Source: Viscum album
Lineage: Eukaryota > Streptophyta > Magnoliopsida > Santalales > Viscaceae
Reading direction: 5' to 3'
DNA: 64,000 nt
Assembly: GCA_963277665.1 (NCBI GenBank)
Contig: OY728136.1
Coordinates: 1,978,974,576 to 1,979,038,575 of the forward strand
This document shows, piece after piece, positions 1-12,262 of this stretch. Below the pieces are notes generated by a model. That model worked only from the letters and a program-made list of their open reading frames with translations. It searched no databases and was not told the origin of the DNA. The stretch's first letter is position 1. Every line of letters starts with the position of its first letter. Made by a program: the position numbers and the translations under genes.

Positions 1-822
1 TGGTTTAAAACACTGGAGCCGATTTTTGATGTCATGAGGTGTTCAGAACATCAAAATGTTAGTCTTGATGTTTACTATTCTGAAAGTGAAGTCGGTCAGT
101 GGTGGTTGATGGTGAAAAATATTAGGTATAGTAAGGATATTGATTCTCTTGATGAGGACGAATTCAATGGTATATTTCTTGAGAAATATTTACCTTATGT
201 GGTTTATCTTAGAATGGAAAAAAATCTTAGAATTGAGGTAGAAGGATGACTCAGTGGATGCTTAGGAGGTAAAATTCACTTGACTGGAAAGGTATGCACC
301 AAATTTCATACGAGATCTTGGTAGTAAAATAAACCATTTTACTCTAAATTAAATCCAATGTATCAAAGACCTTTAGTTTCTCATGAGTTCAAAAGTTAAG
401 AAAAACTTTTTCGATGTTCGGAGAAGGTGGAAATAGTGTTTGATGATGATCAAGTGTTTTTTTACAAAAATAATAATAAGCGGTTGAGGTGGTATATGAA
501 AGAGAAAAACTCTTCAAAGAAGTCTTATGGTAAGAAATATAACTTTATAGTTTTTGAAGATTGTGGTAAAAGGCATGCTTTGGAATGTCTTTTGAATTTT
601 GATAAGTTCTACCAATGTGGTAAAATGGGAAATAAGGCTCGTAATTGCATTGAAAAAGATCAGGGTAATGATAAGACAAAATCTGATTTACAATTAGTAA
701 AATGTTTTATGTGCAATGAAATGGGTCATTATGAAAATGAGTGTCCAACGAAGAAATCAACTAAGGGAAAGCAGGCAGACTTCAAGCAGAAAGGGGTGGT
801 GAAATCCTTTGCAACTACTTGA
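1..822 (+). pseudogene. gypsy A gag remnant with CCHC zinc knuckles
   Basis: Capsid/nucleocapsid protein of the retrotransposon. The frame is open from base 1 to 249 and reads like the retrotransposon gag domain (GQWW, then FLEKYLP followed by a leucine-rich stretch). After a break, 427-822 carries the nucleocapsid part. The second knuckle is complete (CFMCNEMGHYENEC, C-X2-C-X4-H-X4-C). A first knuckle just upstream has lost its first Cys and its His (YQCGKMGNKARNC). A Lys/Gln-rich tail follows. Stops separate the two halves, so no full gag can be made. The family call is firm and the exact boundaries are approximate. Confidence 0.85.
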
Positions 823-839
823 GTAGATGTTGGGCCATC

Positions 840-1349
840 AAATGATGTAGTATCAGGTACACTATTTTTTTTCAGATTATACCAATGTGTTGTTTGATTC
901 TGGGTCTACACACTCTTTCATTTCTGAGATGGTTTATAGTAAATTGGGAATTCCATCTCAAGATATGAATCCTGAACTTATTGTAAAAACAACAGGGGGG
1001 AAATGTTGAGAAAAAAATAAATTATAAGGACCTTCCTGTCCTTATGTATAGAAATAATCTACCTACAAACCTTATTGGTTATCCTATAGTAGATTTTGAT
1101 ATTATTTTCATTATGGATTTGATTTCCATTTACCATGATAAGACTGACTGTAGAGATAAAGTTGTTTCTTTTCATGTAGAATTTCAGTTTGTGAACAATA
1201 ATGAACCCTTACTTTTGATAACATATCAGGAAGCTGAGAAACTAGTAAAAGATAGAAATGAATTTTACCTTTCACATATTGTTCAAAACAATGTTACTGC
1301 TCAGATTAATGATGTTCTAGTGGTAAATGAGTATCTAGCTATTTTTTGA
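840..1349 (+). pseudogene. gypsy A aspartic protease and linker remnant
   Basis: Retropepsin that would process the Gag-Pol polyprotein. The active-site motif VLFDSGSTHSFIS is read at 887-925, with the catalytic Asp intact at 896-898. A frameshift around 1000 separates it from 1044-1349, which continues the C-terminal half of the domain (IGYPIVDFDIIFIMDLISIYH, where gypsy proteases usually have a GMDWL-type motif). The linker up to RT follows. The catalytic triplet is preserved although the frame is broken, so this is decay by indel more than loss of the active site. Confidence 0.82.
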
Positions 1350-2165
1350 TGAGTTTCAAAGTATAATACCTAATCGAGAAGTTGAATTTACAGTTGACTT
1401 AGTTTTTGAAGCTAATCCAATTTCAAAACCAGCTTATAAAATGGTTTGAATTTTACTTTTAGTGTTAAAGAATAAATTTCAGGAGTTATTAGATAAAAGG
1501 TTTCATTTGACCTAGCACATCACCATTGGGTGCGCGTGTCTTTTTTGTTAAAAAAGATGGTTCCATGAGACTTTTCATTGATTATAGAGAATTAAATAAC
1601 ATCACTATTAAGAACAAGTATCCTTTTCCTCATATTAATGATTTGTTTGATCAGATCTAGGGAGCTCAGTATTTTCTAATGATTTATTTGAGGTTGGGGT
1701 ACTGTCTGTTGAAAGTATAGGAAGCCAACATTCCGAAGACTTCATTTTGTAATATATATGGGAATTATGAATTTGTAGTTATTCCTTTTGGGTTAACCAA
1801 TTCACCGGCTGTATTCTTGGATCTTATGAATATAATTTTCCATTAGTTCTTGGATATGTTTGAGGTTGTGTTTATTAATGATATTTTGGTTCATTCTAAA
1901 AGTAAATAGGATGACAAAAGTCATTTCAGGGTTGTCTTGAAAAACTTAAAATGGAAGAAACTTTTTTGGAAATTCAGTATGTTGATTTTGGGTTACAAAA
2001 AATTTCATTCCATGGTCACAATGTTTCAAAAAATGGAAAAACTATTGATCCTGCTAAAACAAAATTTGTTGAAGAATGGACAAGATCCACAAATATAACC
2101 AAGATATGTAGTTTTCTTGGTTTGGTAGGTTTTTATCGAAGGTTTGTTGAAAATGTTTCGTGATT
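1350..2165 (+). pseudogene. gypsy A reverse transcriptase remnant
   Basis: RNA-dependent DNA polymerase of the element. Recognisable blocks are PISKPAYKM (near 1420), [17 protein letters not shown] (1545-1600), [23 protein letters not shown] (1785-1810) and VVFINDILVHS (1865-1900). The FIDD/YIDD catalytic box reads FIND: codon 1877-1879 is AAT, so the first catalytic Asp is replaced by Asn. After a frameshift, 1951-2163 gives the thumb region, ending FLGLVGFYRRFVENVS, as in other plant gypsy RTs. In-frame stops occur at about 1446, 1515, 1658 and 1709. Confidence 0.93.
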
Positions 2166-2219
2166 ATCTTGCCCAGTAACTAAGTTAACTCAGAAATGTG
2201 TTAAGTTCATTTTGGAAAA

Positions 2220-2640
2220 AAGTATGTGATGACTATTTTCAGAAATTGAAAAGAAGATTAGTGACTGGTCATGTTTTGGAATTACATTCCAGAAATGGTG
2301 AGATTTTTATCTACAATGATGCTTCATTGAAAGGAACTGGCTGTGTCCTTATGCCGGATGATTAGGTAATTTTTTATGCTTTATGTCTGTTGAAACCTCA
2401 GGAGTTAAATTACCCTACAAATGATTTGGAATTAGCTACTGTTGTTTTTCCTTTAACAATTTTTAGGTATCATTTGTATGGAGTAAAGTGTGAAATATAT
2501 ACTGATCAAAAAAATTGTGAAGTATATATTAAATTAGAAAGAATTGAACATGGGACAGAGAAGATGGATAGAATTAATCAAGGATTATGTTTTTACAATT
2601 CATTACCATCCATGAAAGGAAAATAAAGTGGAAAATGATT
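2220..2640 (+). pseudogene. gypsy A RNase H remnant
   Basis: RNase H removes template RNA during reverse transcription. The catalytic-Asp region reads IYNDASLKGTGCVLM (about 2310-2355), with a stop after MPDD. The frame 2390-2626 then holds KPQELNYPTNDLELATVVF and HLYGVKCEIYTDQKNCE, the conserved RNase H core with its Glu (DLELA) and Asp (YTDQK). It lies directly after RT and before integrase, as expected. Stops at about 2362 and 2625 break it. Confidence 0.88.
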
Positions 2641-2759
2641 TGAGTCGAAATAGTAATACTACATTAACCATATTACGTTTAGAACAACATCCTTTGATTA
2701 ATGATTTGAAGAACCTTGGCATAGAATTTTTTGGTGCATGAAATTATTTTGTTTTGTTT

Positions 2760-4224
2760 TAGGTGTCAGTGAAATCATCTCTATCAGACAGAATTAAGAA
2801 AGAACAGAAGGAAGACAGTGAGTTGTAGAGTTGGTTCAGAAGGGTAAGTTGCCTGATTTTATCATTAATAATGATTGGGTTTTGAGATTTGGAAAAATAT
2901 TATGTGTGCCTTGTGATTCACAATTAAAGAATGAGTTTTTATGTGAAGCTCATAGTTCTCTGTTTTCAATTCATCATGGAAGTACTAAGATGTACATAGA
3001 TCTTCAAAATTATTACTAGTGGGATGGAATGAAAAGATATATTTTTTAATTTACTGTGAAGTGTTTAACTTGTCAGAAAATTAAGCAGAGCATTAGTTAC
3101 CAAAAGGGATGCTTCAGCCTTTACCAGCGCCATAGTGGAAATGGGAAAATATATCCCTGGACATCGTCATTGGATTACAAAAGACATCTTGAGGTAATAA
3201 TTAAATCTGGGTTATTGTTGATCAATTGACTAAATGTACTCATTTTCGTTCTATTAGAGATACTTTGTCTCTAGATGAACTTATGCAGATTTATATTAAT
3301 GAGATAGTCAGGTTGCATGGAGTTCCCCTCTCCATTGTATCTGATCATGATCGAAGGATTACTTCTATCTTTTGGAAAGGCCTTCCGAAGCCATTGGGTA
3401 CTGATTTAGATTTTAGTACAGCTTGTCATCCTAAATCAGATGGGCAATCAGAACAAACAATTCAGACCTTGGAGGACGTGCTACATGATTTTGCACTGGT
3501 TTACATGGGATTTCGGGACCAACAACTTTCTTTTTTTGAATTTTCTTATAATAATAGTTTTCATTATAGTATACATATGGATCTATTTGAGGCATTATAT
3601 TAGAAGTGGTGTCGAACTCTAGATATTTGGGATTGAAGTAGGTGAAAGGAAGTTAATGGGACCAGAATTGAAAGAAGAGATGGCTGAAAAAGATCAGTTG
3701 ATTCAAAAGCACATGAGAACAACTCAGAGAAGGAAGAAACGTTATGCGGATAACTAGAGGAAGGACCTATTTTTTATGTAGGTGGTCAGGTCTTTTTCAA
3801 TGTTTCTCCATGGAATAGTGTGATGCGTTTTGGTAAGATGGTAATGTTGAGTCTGAGGTTTATTAAAACTTATGAAATCTTAGAGAAAGTTGGACCAATT
3901 GCATACATAGTGGCTTTACCAACAATTTTATCCGAGGTACACAATTATTTTCCTGTTTCAATGTTGAGAAATTATATGCTAGATCCATCTCATGTTTTGA
4001 GCCCAAAGGTAGTTCAGTTGGAAGAGAATATCTCTTAGGAGGAACAACCAGTCCAGATTATTGACCAAAGAGGGCTAGTGTTGTGGAATATGGTAATTCA
4101 TCAGGTAATTGTTTTGTGGAAAACCCATGTGGTTGAAGAGGCAATGTGGTAATTTGATGATTTTATGAGAGATAAATACCCCCATTTTTTGATATGTAAA
4201 TAAAATTTTGGGGACCCAATTTCC
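2760..4224 (+). pseudogene. gypsy A integrase and C-terminal tail remnant
   Basis: Integrase inserts the cDNA into the host chromosome. The N-terminal HHCC zinc-binding region is visible (EAHSS, IHHGSTKMY, then CLTCQ near 3065-3080). The core has SLDIVIG (near 3157-3175), SDHDRRITSIFW (3340-3375) and DGQSEQTIQTLEDVL (3440-3480), so the three acidic positions D, D and E are all still present. A post-core tail is open at 3820-4038 (VMRFGKM, VGPIAYIVALP, FPVSMLRNY). It continues with EEQPVQIID after one stop, a pattern seen in many plant gypsy integrases. About six stops or frameshifts interrupt the whole. Confidence 0.9.
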
Positions 4225-4238
4225 AAAGCGGGGAAGGA
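4225..4238 (+). other. Polypurine tract of gypsy A
   Basis: Purine-rich run aaagcggggaagga ending directly before the LTR start tgtaacatccc. This is the expected place and composition for the plus-strand DNA synthesis primer of a gypsy element. One cytosine interrupts it. Confidence 0.7.
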
Positions 4239-5883
4239 TGTAACATCCCAGGTAAATAATAAAATATGATATTTTCATACTTATTAATATTTGTGAATTA
4301 AATATTAATTTTACTTTAAAGGGGATGATATGTTCTATGGGGTACCCAATACACAACAATGGGTATCTATGCAATCTTACATTGCACACAACATTGAGTT
4401 ATACTGAAAAATAATAATTTAATATTATTATTTTAAATGAATGTTAAGGCCTAGCAATGTAATGGCGGGAATAAACAGAACATTCTATAACATTATTATA
4501 CATGTTTTTCAAATGTTTTTACATTTATCAAACAATTTTTAGAGCCTTAAAATAAGAAAGAATCCGATTTTAAGCACAAATAGTCCAATATTATTTGAAA
4601 TGTCGATTTACCGCCTTTTATTGGTAAAACATTTTTAAATCTATTTTTGTCACTTTTATATTTTATATAAAAGAATAATAATATTATTATTTAGAATCTA
4701 TCCATAAAAATTTTCTTTGGGTAAAATATTGGTATTTTTCTAATAAAATTCATTTTTAATGAATTGTGAAAAATATTATATTTCAATTCCAAAATTCCTT
4801 TTAATAAAATTTATTTATATCGTTAGAATAAAATTTTAATTGGTTTTAATGTGTAATAAGATTATATTTTTACCATTTATTCCAATGTGGGTTATTGGAA
4901 GTAATTTCACTTTTAAATTGGACAAAAACAAGTGTTAATCTTTTTATAGTTATTATTTCTTAAAAACATGCTTTTTTGTTTTAACAAGGGTAATTAATTT
5001 AAAATTAACTAATGAAACTTATATGTTTTTAATTTGGTAAAATAGAAATCATTTTTACTTCAAAATATCAAATAAAGCATAGGCTAAATTTTTTGTATTT
5101 TTCTGTAAACCTTCAATTTTTGATGAATAGTGAAAACAGTGAGTATTAGTTAAAAAACACACTTTTTCATCTAAATGAACTTTTATCTCTTATATGAATT
5201 GAATTTCGAAAATATGACATAAATGGTTGTTATTAGTAAGTAAAATTTGTTTCAATAAGGTGAAAATAATTTTTGGTGAAGTGTAACATTTGTCTTTTAT
5301 TTACCACGGTTAATGAAAAATAGGGCAATTCAAGGTAAAAATATTATTATAAAAATAATAAATTACTCTAAATATATGTCTTTATCCTATTGGTTGATAC
5401 ATTTCTGACCATGGGCATCCTTGAGTTGCTTTTGGGACACCATGGAGCCACTTATGAGTGATAATGACACTTTGTAATAATTAATTTAAAGTAATGACAT
5501 AAATGACATAAACATATATCTTTTAGTAAATCAATTTTAACATGGTGTAATATAAGTTATCTCTATGACTATAAATATTAATTTGAAACTTAAAAATATT
5601 TCCCACATCATGGTATTTTATTTTTAATATTTATACATCAAATACATTAAATTATTTATGACACAATAATGATGCAATGTTTACCTCATTAATGAATGAC
5701 ATAAATAAATAAGATTATAAAAATTAAAACAATATTAAAAACCTATAAAATTCTTATTTAATGATTTTAATTCGAACAAGTGTCATCTTATATTTGACTT
5801 TAATATGTTTTGTATCCTTATAAACTGAAAATAATTATATAATAAAATAATATTTTTAAACTTTCCTAAAGAGCCCCTCCTCC

Positions 5884-5895
5884 CCTTTATAAAAA
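5884..5895 (+). promoter_or_regulatory. Putative TATA box of LTR A
   Basis: ctttataaaaaa sits about 1.65 kb into the LTR, inside a block conserved with the sister LTR, which has cttataaaag at 51421-51430. Just after it both copies become relatively rich in C and A/C (tactcacacatataaagcccc). This matches the usual U3/R arrangement. No transcription evidence is available. Confidence 0.4.
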
Positions 5896-6605
5896 ACCCT
5901 CAACTCTAACCCATTACTCACACATATAAAGCCCCTTGGATCATCCAAACTCCGTCCAAATAATCTCTAAATATAAATCTATTCCCCTAAGAGTCTTACC
6001 TTTTAAATAAGGCACTTCAAGAAGTCCATTTGGTTCAAACCAATGGGAGTTACCCGATTTAATGGTAACGTCTTCTCTTTTGTTATTTTATATTACATTA
6101 ATTCTCCAACCCACCTAAACTCTTTTTATTAATTATTTTATAAAAAAAACATTATCCTCAATATACTTGGTTTTTTTAATTATAAGGATTATAAGTACAA
6201 TTACACACACATCCGTCTAACGGGTAAAGAACATACTGTTTCTGTGGATGATAAACTAATACCTCACGAAACGGTGGTTGTTCAATATTCTCCTACCACC
6301 TATTATGGTGGAAATTATGATGTAACAATATTAAATGTGATATAGATTATATTTATATTGGCTCTATACTTTTGTATTTATCATTTATAACATACCTTTA
6401 TGGTTTCTATAATGGGTAAACATGATAATTTCAATTGAGGAAGTGCGGACTACCTCCCCCTCAAAGTGATATGACTTTTTCATTCCTTACGTGGAAAGTT
6501 TAATGGATGGAGTAAGTGAAATTATTTATGATATTATACTTGAATTATAATATACCTATGTATCATTAAGTTTTCATACCATTAAATGTGAAATATAACT
6601 GAAAT

Positions 6606-6660
6606 TAGTGTTCATGCATACGTATGGCTTACCGTCTCCATGAACGGTGCATTTCATTTC
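6606..6660 (+). repeat. Conserved LTR block 'acgtatgnnttaccgtctc' (copy in LTR A)
   Basis: The block acgtatggcttaccgtctcc followed by atgaacgg is also found twice in the sister LTR, at about 51776-51812 and 51962-52002, with few differences. It is GC-richer than its surroundings and lies downstream of the TATA-like site, so in the transcribed leader region. Its function is unknown. Confidence 0.6.
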
Positions 6661-9059
6661 ATACCTCAAAATGTTATGTACTATTATAAATACATATATA
6701 TACTGGATATATATGATATAAAAATCTTGAATATCATTCTGGAGATAATGGACTTTTTACCATATGAACAACTTGTAATTATAAGAAATTTATTTTTGAC
6801 TCAAGTACCAAATATCAACAAAACGTCCCTTATTAACTTAAATGATTACAAAATGTTTATAACATGGTAATAAGTAATATAAAAGAAATAAAATGTGTTA
6901 AAAGGTTCTAAATCAAGTATAAAATAACATTATTTTATTATTAAGGAGATTAAATAATGAATGAGTCAAGTCAAACACGAGGCAGGGGACTTCAACTCAA
7001 TCTCCTTTCATTGAGGCATATTTTGTTTTATACACAACATTCATTTATACGGTGTATTAAGACCTTTGAATTTTAATTTCATTCAAAGGGAATATTTTTC
7101 TATGAAGCATTTTACTAAAATTCCAAACAAAAAATAATTTTTCTTTTTAACATAAGCGGTGACAACGACCTTTTCCACCGCCAAGAGTATTATTTGATCA
7201 TTGGCTTCCATAACAAACTGTAATGTTTTTAAAAGAAATATAAATACCATATACTCTTTTACATATTTTGGTATTGAAAATGTTTTTCACAATGGATTTG
7301 TAATGTCAATATATTTAAATGATATATTGTGACTATAAGGTAAAAAGTTATCTTTCCTTTATAATTGTTTTATATGCTATGCATATGTTATGGTTCTTGG
7401 GAATTATTTATGTATACTGGTGGTTCCGTAAAAAACCTAGGGTGGGTGAGAGAAGAACATGACTAAGTAGGGTGTATATCTATGGTTACCAAAGCAAAAA
7501 ATCTCCTATTCATTTTCCCAACATTTATTAATACAATTATAACACAAATGAAATGATGTGATTGTGAGATATATAGTGAGAAATAACACACAACATAGAA
7601 GGGTTTCTATAAGGTTCAGTCAGTAGTTAATCCTTAGTGAACAGGAGTTTTGGTCACACTGTGTACACACTTATAATATTATCTATAACAATAAGGAATG
7701 AATCAAGAATATGGTCTTAAATTATAAGTAAAATAAATAAATAATTTCAACAAGTTAGAATATTTTTATTTCCTAATATCAAGTTTCTTTTGAATTTTAA
7801 TTAGGTGTGGACTCTTTCTCTCCTCCCAAATAACCAAGAAAATATCCTTATAATTAATTATAGAATTGGAGGCAAGTTTTCTCATTTTTTCATCTATATT
7901 TTTATCACACGTTAGTCAAGAATAATTCTTCATATTTTTTGAATCATAAAAAATCATTGTGTTAAAAACATTATTATAGCATAGTGGTCATATTAAAAAA
8001 AAATTGATTATATCTATACATAAATTTTAAAATTTCACTATATTGTGATATTCTGAATTTTGGTATAGTACCTTTAACTCCTCAAATTCAGTGAAACATA
8101 ATATTTTTGTTGACTAGGGAATTATATTTTGTCTTTTCCCTTTGTATCATTATTTTATAACTTGTTTTACAACTCCATTCATCTCATTATATAGTGATTC
8201 ACTAAATCTTCATGGTATGAATTTAATGATACAATATTATCCTTATAAATATTCAGAAAAAGTCATTATAGAGAAACACTATCTGGCTATGACATGATGC
8301 ATATATGTAATTGTAAATTGTTTCTCTATCCTCAAAAAGTAATATCACAGTACATTGGAATATGGTGTGATGTTATATATTATAGTAAAAACATTATTCA
8401 AATGTAATTAATTATGGTGTAGTTCTTTATTTTCCACCATGGTGTCCTCCAACTCAATAAATGATTCATTAATTTTCATCCTACATAACACAAATAACAT
8501 TATAACTAACCCATTATAATGTTATTAATATATAAAACATAAAAATAGCACCATGAATCTTGAATTATTTGGGTCTAAAAAAGTAATGGCATGCCTCTAA
8601 TTTATTGACTATCTAAGAATGACGCCATATTATAGAATGGTGTTTTGAGTGTTTTATAACCTCTTAGCGAAAATTAAAATACTATATTGATGACACCTCA
8701 ATTGAGATCAATTCACCTATCATAAATCACCCTTTTTAAATCACATTGTGAGGTATATTTGTTATTCTACAAAATATTATCAAATATATCAGGTGTTTTT
8801 CTCTCTCCACTTTTGAAATTATTGGAAACATAAGAATCAATATATGATTTTATCTCCAAGTATCAACTACAATTTCCAAAACACTTTTAATATATTGCAA
8901 AATTATCCTCTTATCCCCTTTACCATATCCTATTAAAATAAGTATATTATATTACCCTATTAAAGTAGTGATCCTATTATATTCTCCTCAATTTTATATA
9001 AATGAAATACAATACATTAGGTAAAATAAACCCAAAAAATTTACAGGGATTGTAGGAGA

Positions 9060-9290
9060 ATTTACTCCCAATAACACTCTTATGTAGGGAAAGGAATGCT
9101 TTGCTAGAATCATTTTCAGGATATCTAATACATTATACGTAGTTGAAACATATTCCAATGAATTATCTCACCACTATACCTTGTTCTTAAAGATTTGGTA
9201 CTTAATATCAATATTCTTTGACCATGAATATTGTAATATATTATTTGATAGGTTGGCTACACTTTGATTATCAAACCCAATATCTATTGG
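9060..9290 (-). pseudogene. copia-4 RNase H remnant
   Basis: The reverse strand reads GFDNQSVANLSNN, then SKNIDIKYQIFKNKV, LEYVSTTYNVLDILKM and LAKHSFPYIR. This follows the copia RNase H C-terminal pattern: a CDNQSA-type catalytic Asp, KHIDIKYHF, EYV-QLADI-TK, and a final helix. Several stops interrupt it and nothing upstream is open. Confidence 0.65.
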
Positions 9291-9879
9291 CTATGAGATA
9301 TCCACCCTCATTTCTTCGGGATTATATTTGAACTATCAGTATTTGATTTCGGTAATATAACAATAAAATATAATCAATATATGTTGAGATAAGGGTGAAT
9401 AATTTTTTCTTCTTTGATTGCGATAAAACACATTTTACTCTAATAAATTAGTTATTCTATAATTAATCCTTATATAAAAAATGTCACATGCACTATCCTT
9501 TTCTCTATAGACAAAAATATAAAAATATGAACTTTTTCTTACCTCAAGACATAATCCAAAGTCCTATTTACATTGTTAGTGTTCTTTTTCACTACTATAA
9601 CAAGTGATTCCCTAGGATTGGTTTGGAATCATTTACATTTTGTATTGATAAATGAAATGTATGATCTTGAGAATACCATGAAAATTAAGATACTAATAAG
9701 CCTATAGAAATCCATTTGATCCACACCCATTATTTATAGAATAGTGTAATACTTGGTAAAATTTTATATAGTAGTAGAAACCACTCTTTATTTTCAATTC
9801 TAAACTATTTCAAAAACACATGAGCATACATTTATTGTGTTTGAAAAATATAGTTATATATATCTAAAACATTCAAACC

Positions 9880-10260
9880 GGAAAGATATTTATTCTCCCC
9901 AACCATTTACATCTCATAGTGTTTCTTCATTTGGGTAATAAATTTCTTACAAATATCATATTTGTTTCTAGTAAAAATAATTTTGTCGGAAAACATTATC
10001 ATAGTGATGGAGTTTATTCCATCTCATGCGAATAAGTGTTCAGAATCCACCTTACATTTCATGAATTCCATGATACTTAAGCTATGATAAGTAATTTAAT
10101 ACCATATCTAAGGTTCAAATTTTTACCCATATAAATCCATCTTCAACATACATACTTGATAGCCATCACTATTTTATAGAGAACCTTCCAGTTAATTAAA
10201 ACAGACAATTTCCTCAAGTTCACCAATAATAAAAGTTTCTTCATATAAATTTTAAAAAAA
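9880..10260 (-). pseudogene. copia-4 reverse transcriptase remnant
   Basis: The reverse strand shows LKMDLYG followed by a W-Y pair (from LYGLKQAPRAWY), FMKCKVDSEHLF, then MFSDKIIFTRNKYDIC and FITQMKKHYEM with MVGENKYLSGL. This matches copia RT palm and thumb order. The catalytic YVDD box reads FSDK (about 9982-9993), so the second Asp is lost. Frameshifts are frequent. Confidence 0.65.
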
Positions 10261-12262
10261 TCGTATAATAAAATATATATATAAATATTTTAATCATTTC
10301 TATCCTTTAAGATATATAAAAATTATAATCAAAACCTGTAACCTCAATTTATAAGTACCGTTTTCATAAAAGAAGATCCATATTCCACACTACTTTTCCC
10401 TCATCATTGAGTTCTTTTTTTATAAAAACCCACTTCATCTATATCACATTCATATATTTAGTATGTGAAAAAAATTCACTTGTTTAATTATTCTCAATAT
10501 TATTTGAATATTCTTCTATTTATGTAATATAATTCTCATGCTATAATACTTCTTTGGTGATTTTTTGTTTAACTTGTGTGTGAAAATGGGTGTGATTGTA
10601 AATTTTCATACATATAATTGTCTTCACATCCTTAACGATTAATATACATAAACATTGATCATTGGTGGTTTTAAATAGGTTTTTATTGGTTTTATATCCC
10701 TTCATGCCAATTTTTTCATACTTTAATCTTCTTATAACATATAGATTCTTGTAAAATATCACCTCATTTACATGTCACAAAGTTAAAAAGAACTCAATAT
10801 ATTGTTTATCAATCCATCAATAAAGATAAAATAACTAGATTTATGTTTATTTTTAATAAAGTTTATCACTTATAAGTCCTTTAATTGAGACATCCATAAT
10901 TTTTAAAAATTAAATCTTACCTATCATACCTTTAGGTATCATTCAAGTGTTTCTTATTGTCAGTAATGTATGAAAATATATCACTATAAAGTATCCAAGG
11001 CCTTACATCATTCATTTCTCAATAAACCACCTCAACTAAAAATGATTTTAATTAATTAATCCTCTTATTAATATATTTTTATTTTTCATTAAAATTAAAT
11101 TGTTCTAGTATAATTATGAGAAAATATATTGGTGGTGTGTCCATGTTGATCGAACCTCTATCAAGTTTTCTCAAAATAATTAAATTTATTAGAAAATTGT
11201 ACATTATACTTTAGATAATATCTACATCGAGTTCTTGTAACCGTATGTTTACTCCCCCTCAATTTATAAACACCCTTATATCCATTTATTGAAATATTAT
11301 TCTAGCACAAGTAGTGTTTATTTCCATAGACAGTACAACACCAAAAGAATTCTTTAAAGAATAATGTCCTCATTTATAGTTTTTTTATTGAAATTATTCT
11401 TTTTGAATTTCATTCTTATATAAAATATACTATTTTATTTCTAAACTATCATGCCAATAATCATCATCCTTTTCCATGGGGTTTCCCTTAATTTTACTAT
11501 CAATACTCTCTTTCGTTCACACCTTACTACCATTAGAGTTTTTAGAATGGACACTAATATTATAAATGTGTGTTTCTATTTCATTAGGGAGATAACCACC
11601 TTTTTTCATTATTTACACTACTTCCTAGATTAAGGTTTTGAATTTGGTAGTCCAATATAATTGCTCATGTAAATATGGGACATTATCCATGTTTATTGGT
11701 ATCATCATTACATTTATCAATTGATTTAGTACTCGTAAATATTCTTTGATATAATTTGGGAACACAAAGTTTGTAATTATAATATTATTTTCAAATTCAA
11801 TCAAATTTTACACATGGGTATTCAACTACACATTTTTAGAAATAAAATTTTATTTGTTAATATAAATATTAGTGTATATTTCTTCAATAATTGTATTTAT
11901 ATAACTTATCTTTTTTGAAAACTCTATTTTCATCTAAATAATTCCCTTGGCCCTTAATTTATCAATATATATGTTTAATGAATTTGAAATCCAAAATTTT
12001 TCTATTAATAATTTCAATTTCATTATTACTCACCAAAATATAAATTCTTAAATGTAAATCATTTGGTTAATCTTCATTATTTCATTATTCTTCAGTACTT
12101 AATTATTATTATTCTTCACTCTTAGGATCTTTAAAATCTTTTTCATTACCTATAAAATCCATAATATCTTCCCCTTATAAGCCATATTTATCACTTTCAC
12201 ATTCCTCATCATAAGATTTGGTCCAATTTATTGAAAAAAATTCCATTTATGATAATGTGTTT

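Larger units (their letters stand above)
1..4238 (+). mobile_element. Ty3/gypsy element A, internal region (5' end outside window)
   Basis: Decayed internal region of a plant Ty3/gypsy retrotransposon. Homology runs in the order gag, zinc knuckles, aspartic protease, reverse transcriptase, RNase H, integrase and post-integrase tail, which is the gypsy order (integrase after RNase H). The reading frame is broken by many stops and several frameshifts. The 5' LTR and the start of gag lie upstream of the window. A purine-rich tract at 4225-4238 and an LTR start at 4239 close it. The element is non-autonomous as it stands. Confidence 0.93.
4239..7450 (+). repeat. 3' LTR of gypsy A (right end uncertain)
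   Basis: Starts tgtaacatccca directly after the polypurine tract. It aligns by eye in the same order and orientation with the stand-alone LTR at 49879-53611. Shared blocks are 5105-5145 with 50105-50150 (atgaatagtgaaaac), 5230-5330 with 50400-50500 (agtaagtaaaat, tttttggtga, cttttatttacc), 5580-5700 with 50730-50860 (aaaaatatttcc, tttatgacaca, gatgca) and 5820-5900 with 51360-51430. Past about 7200 the match becomes weak. The sister LTR is 3.7 kb, so this copy is either truncated or interrupted by the copia material that follows. The right end is set at the last convincing stretch. Confidence 0.72.
7450..12262 (-). mobile_element. Copia-4: strongly decayed Ty1/copia remnant
   Basis: AT-rich, with no long open frames. 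On the minus strand, fragments of copia RT and RNase H are recognisable at 9880-10260 and 9060-9290. That order, RT to the right of RNase H, agrees with a minus-strand element. 7450-9050 would then hold its 3' LTR, and 10260-12262 its integrase/gag side. I see no reliable motif in those two stretches. A plus-strand stretch at 7590-7620 (ggtttctataaggttcagtc) resembles the 'ggttcggtc' block of some copia LTRs. The left limit and the 5' LTR could not be placed. The right limit is where element D begins. Confidence 0.55.

Noticed and set aside
4075..4389. 104-codon minus-strand ORF across the polypurine tract
   Set aside because: It is antisense to the gypsy A integrase tail and the LTR start; no motif.
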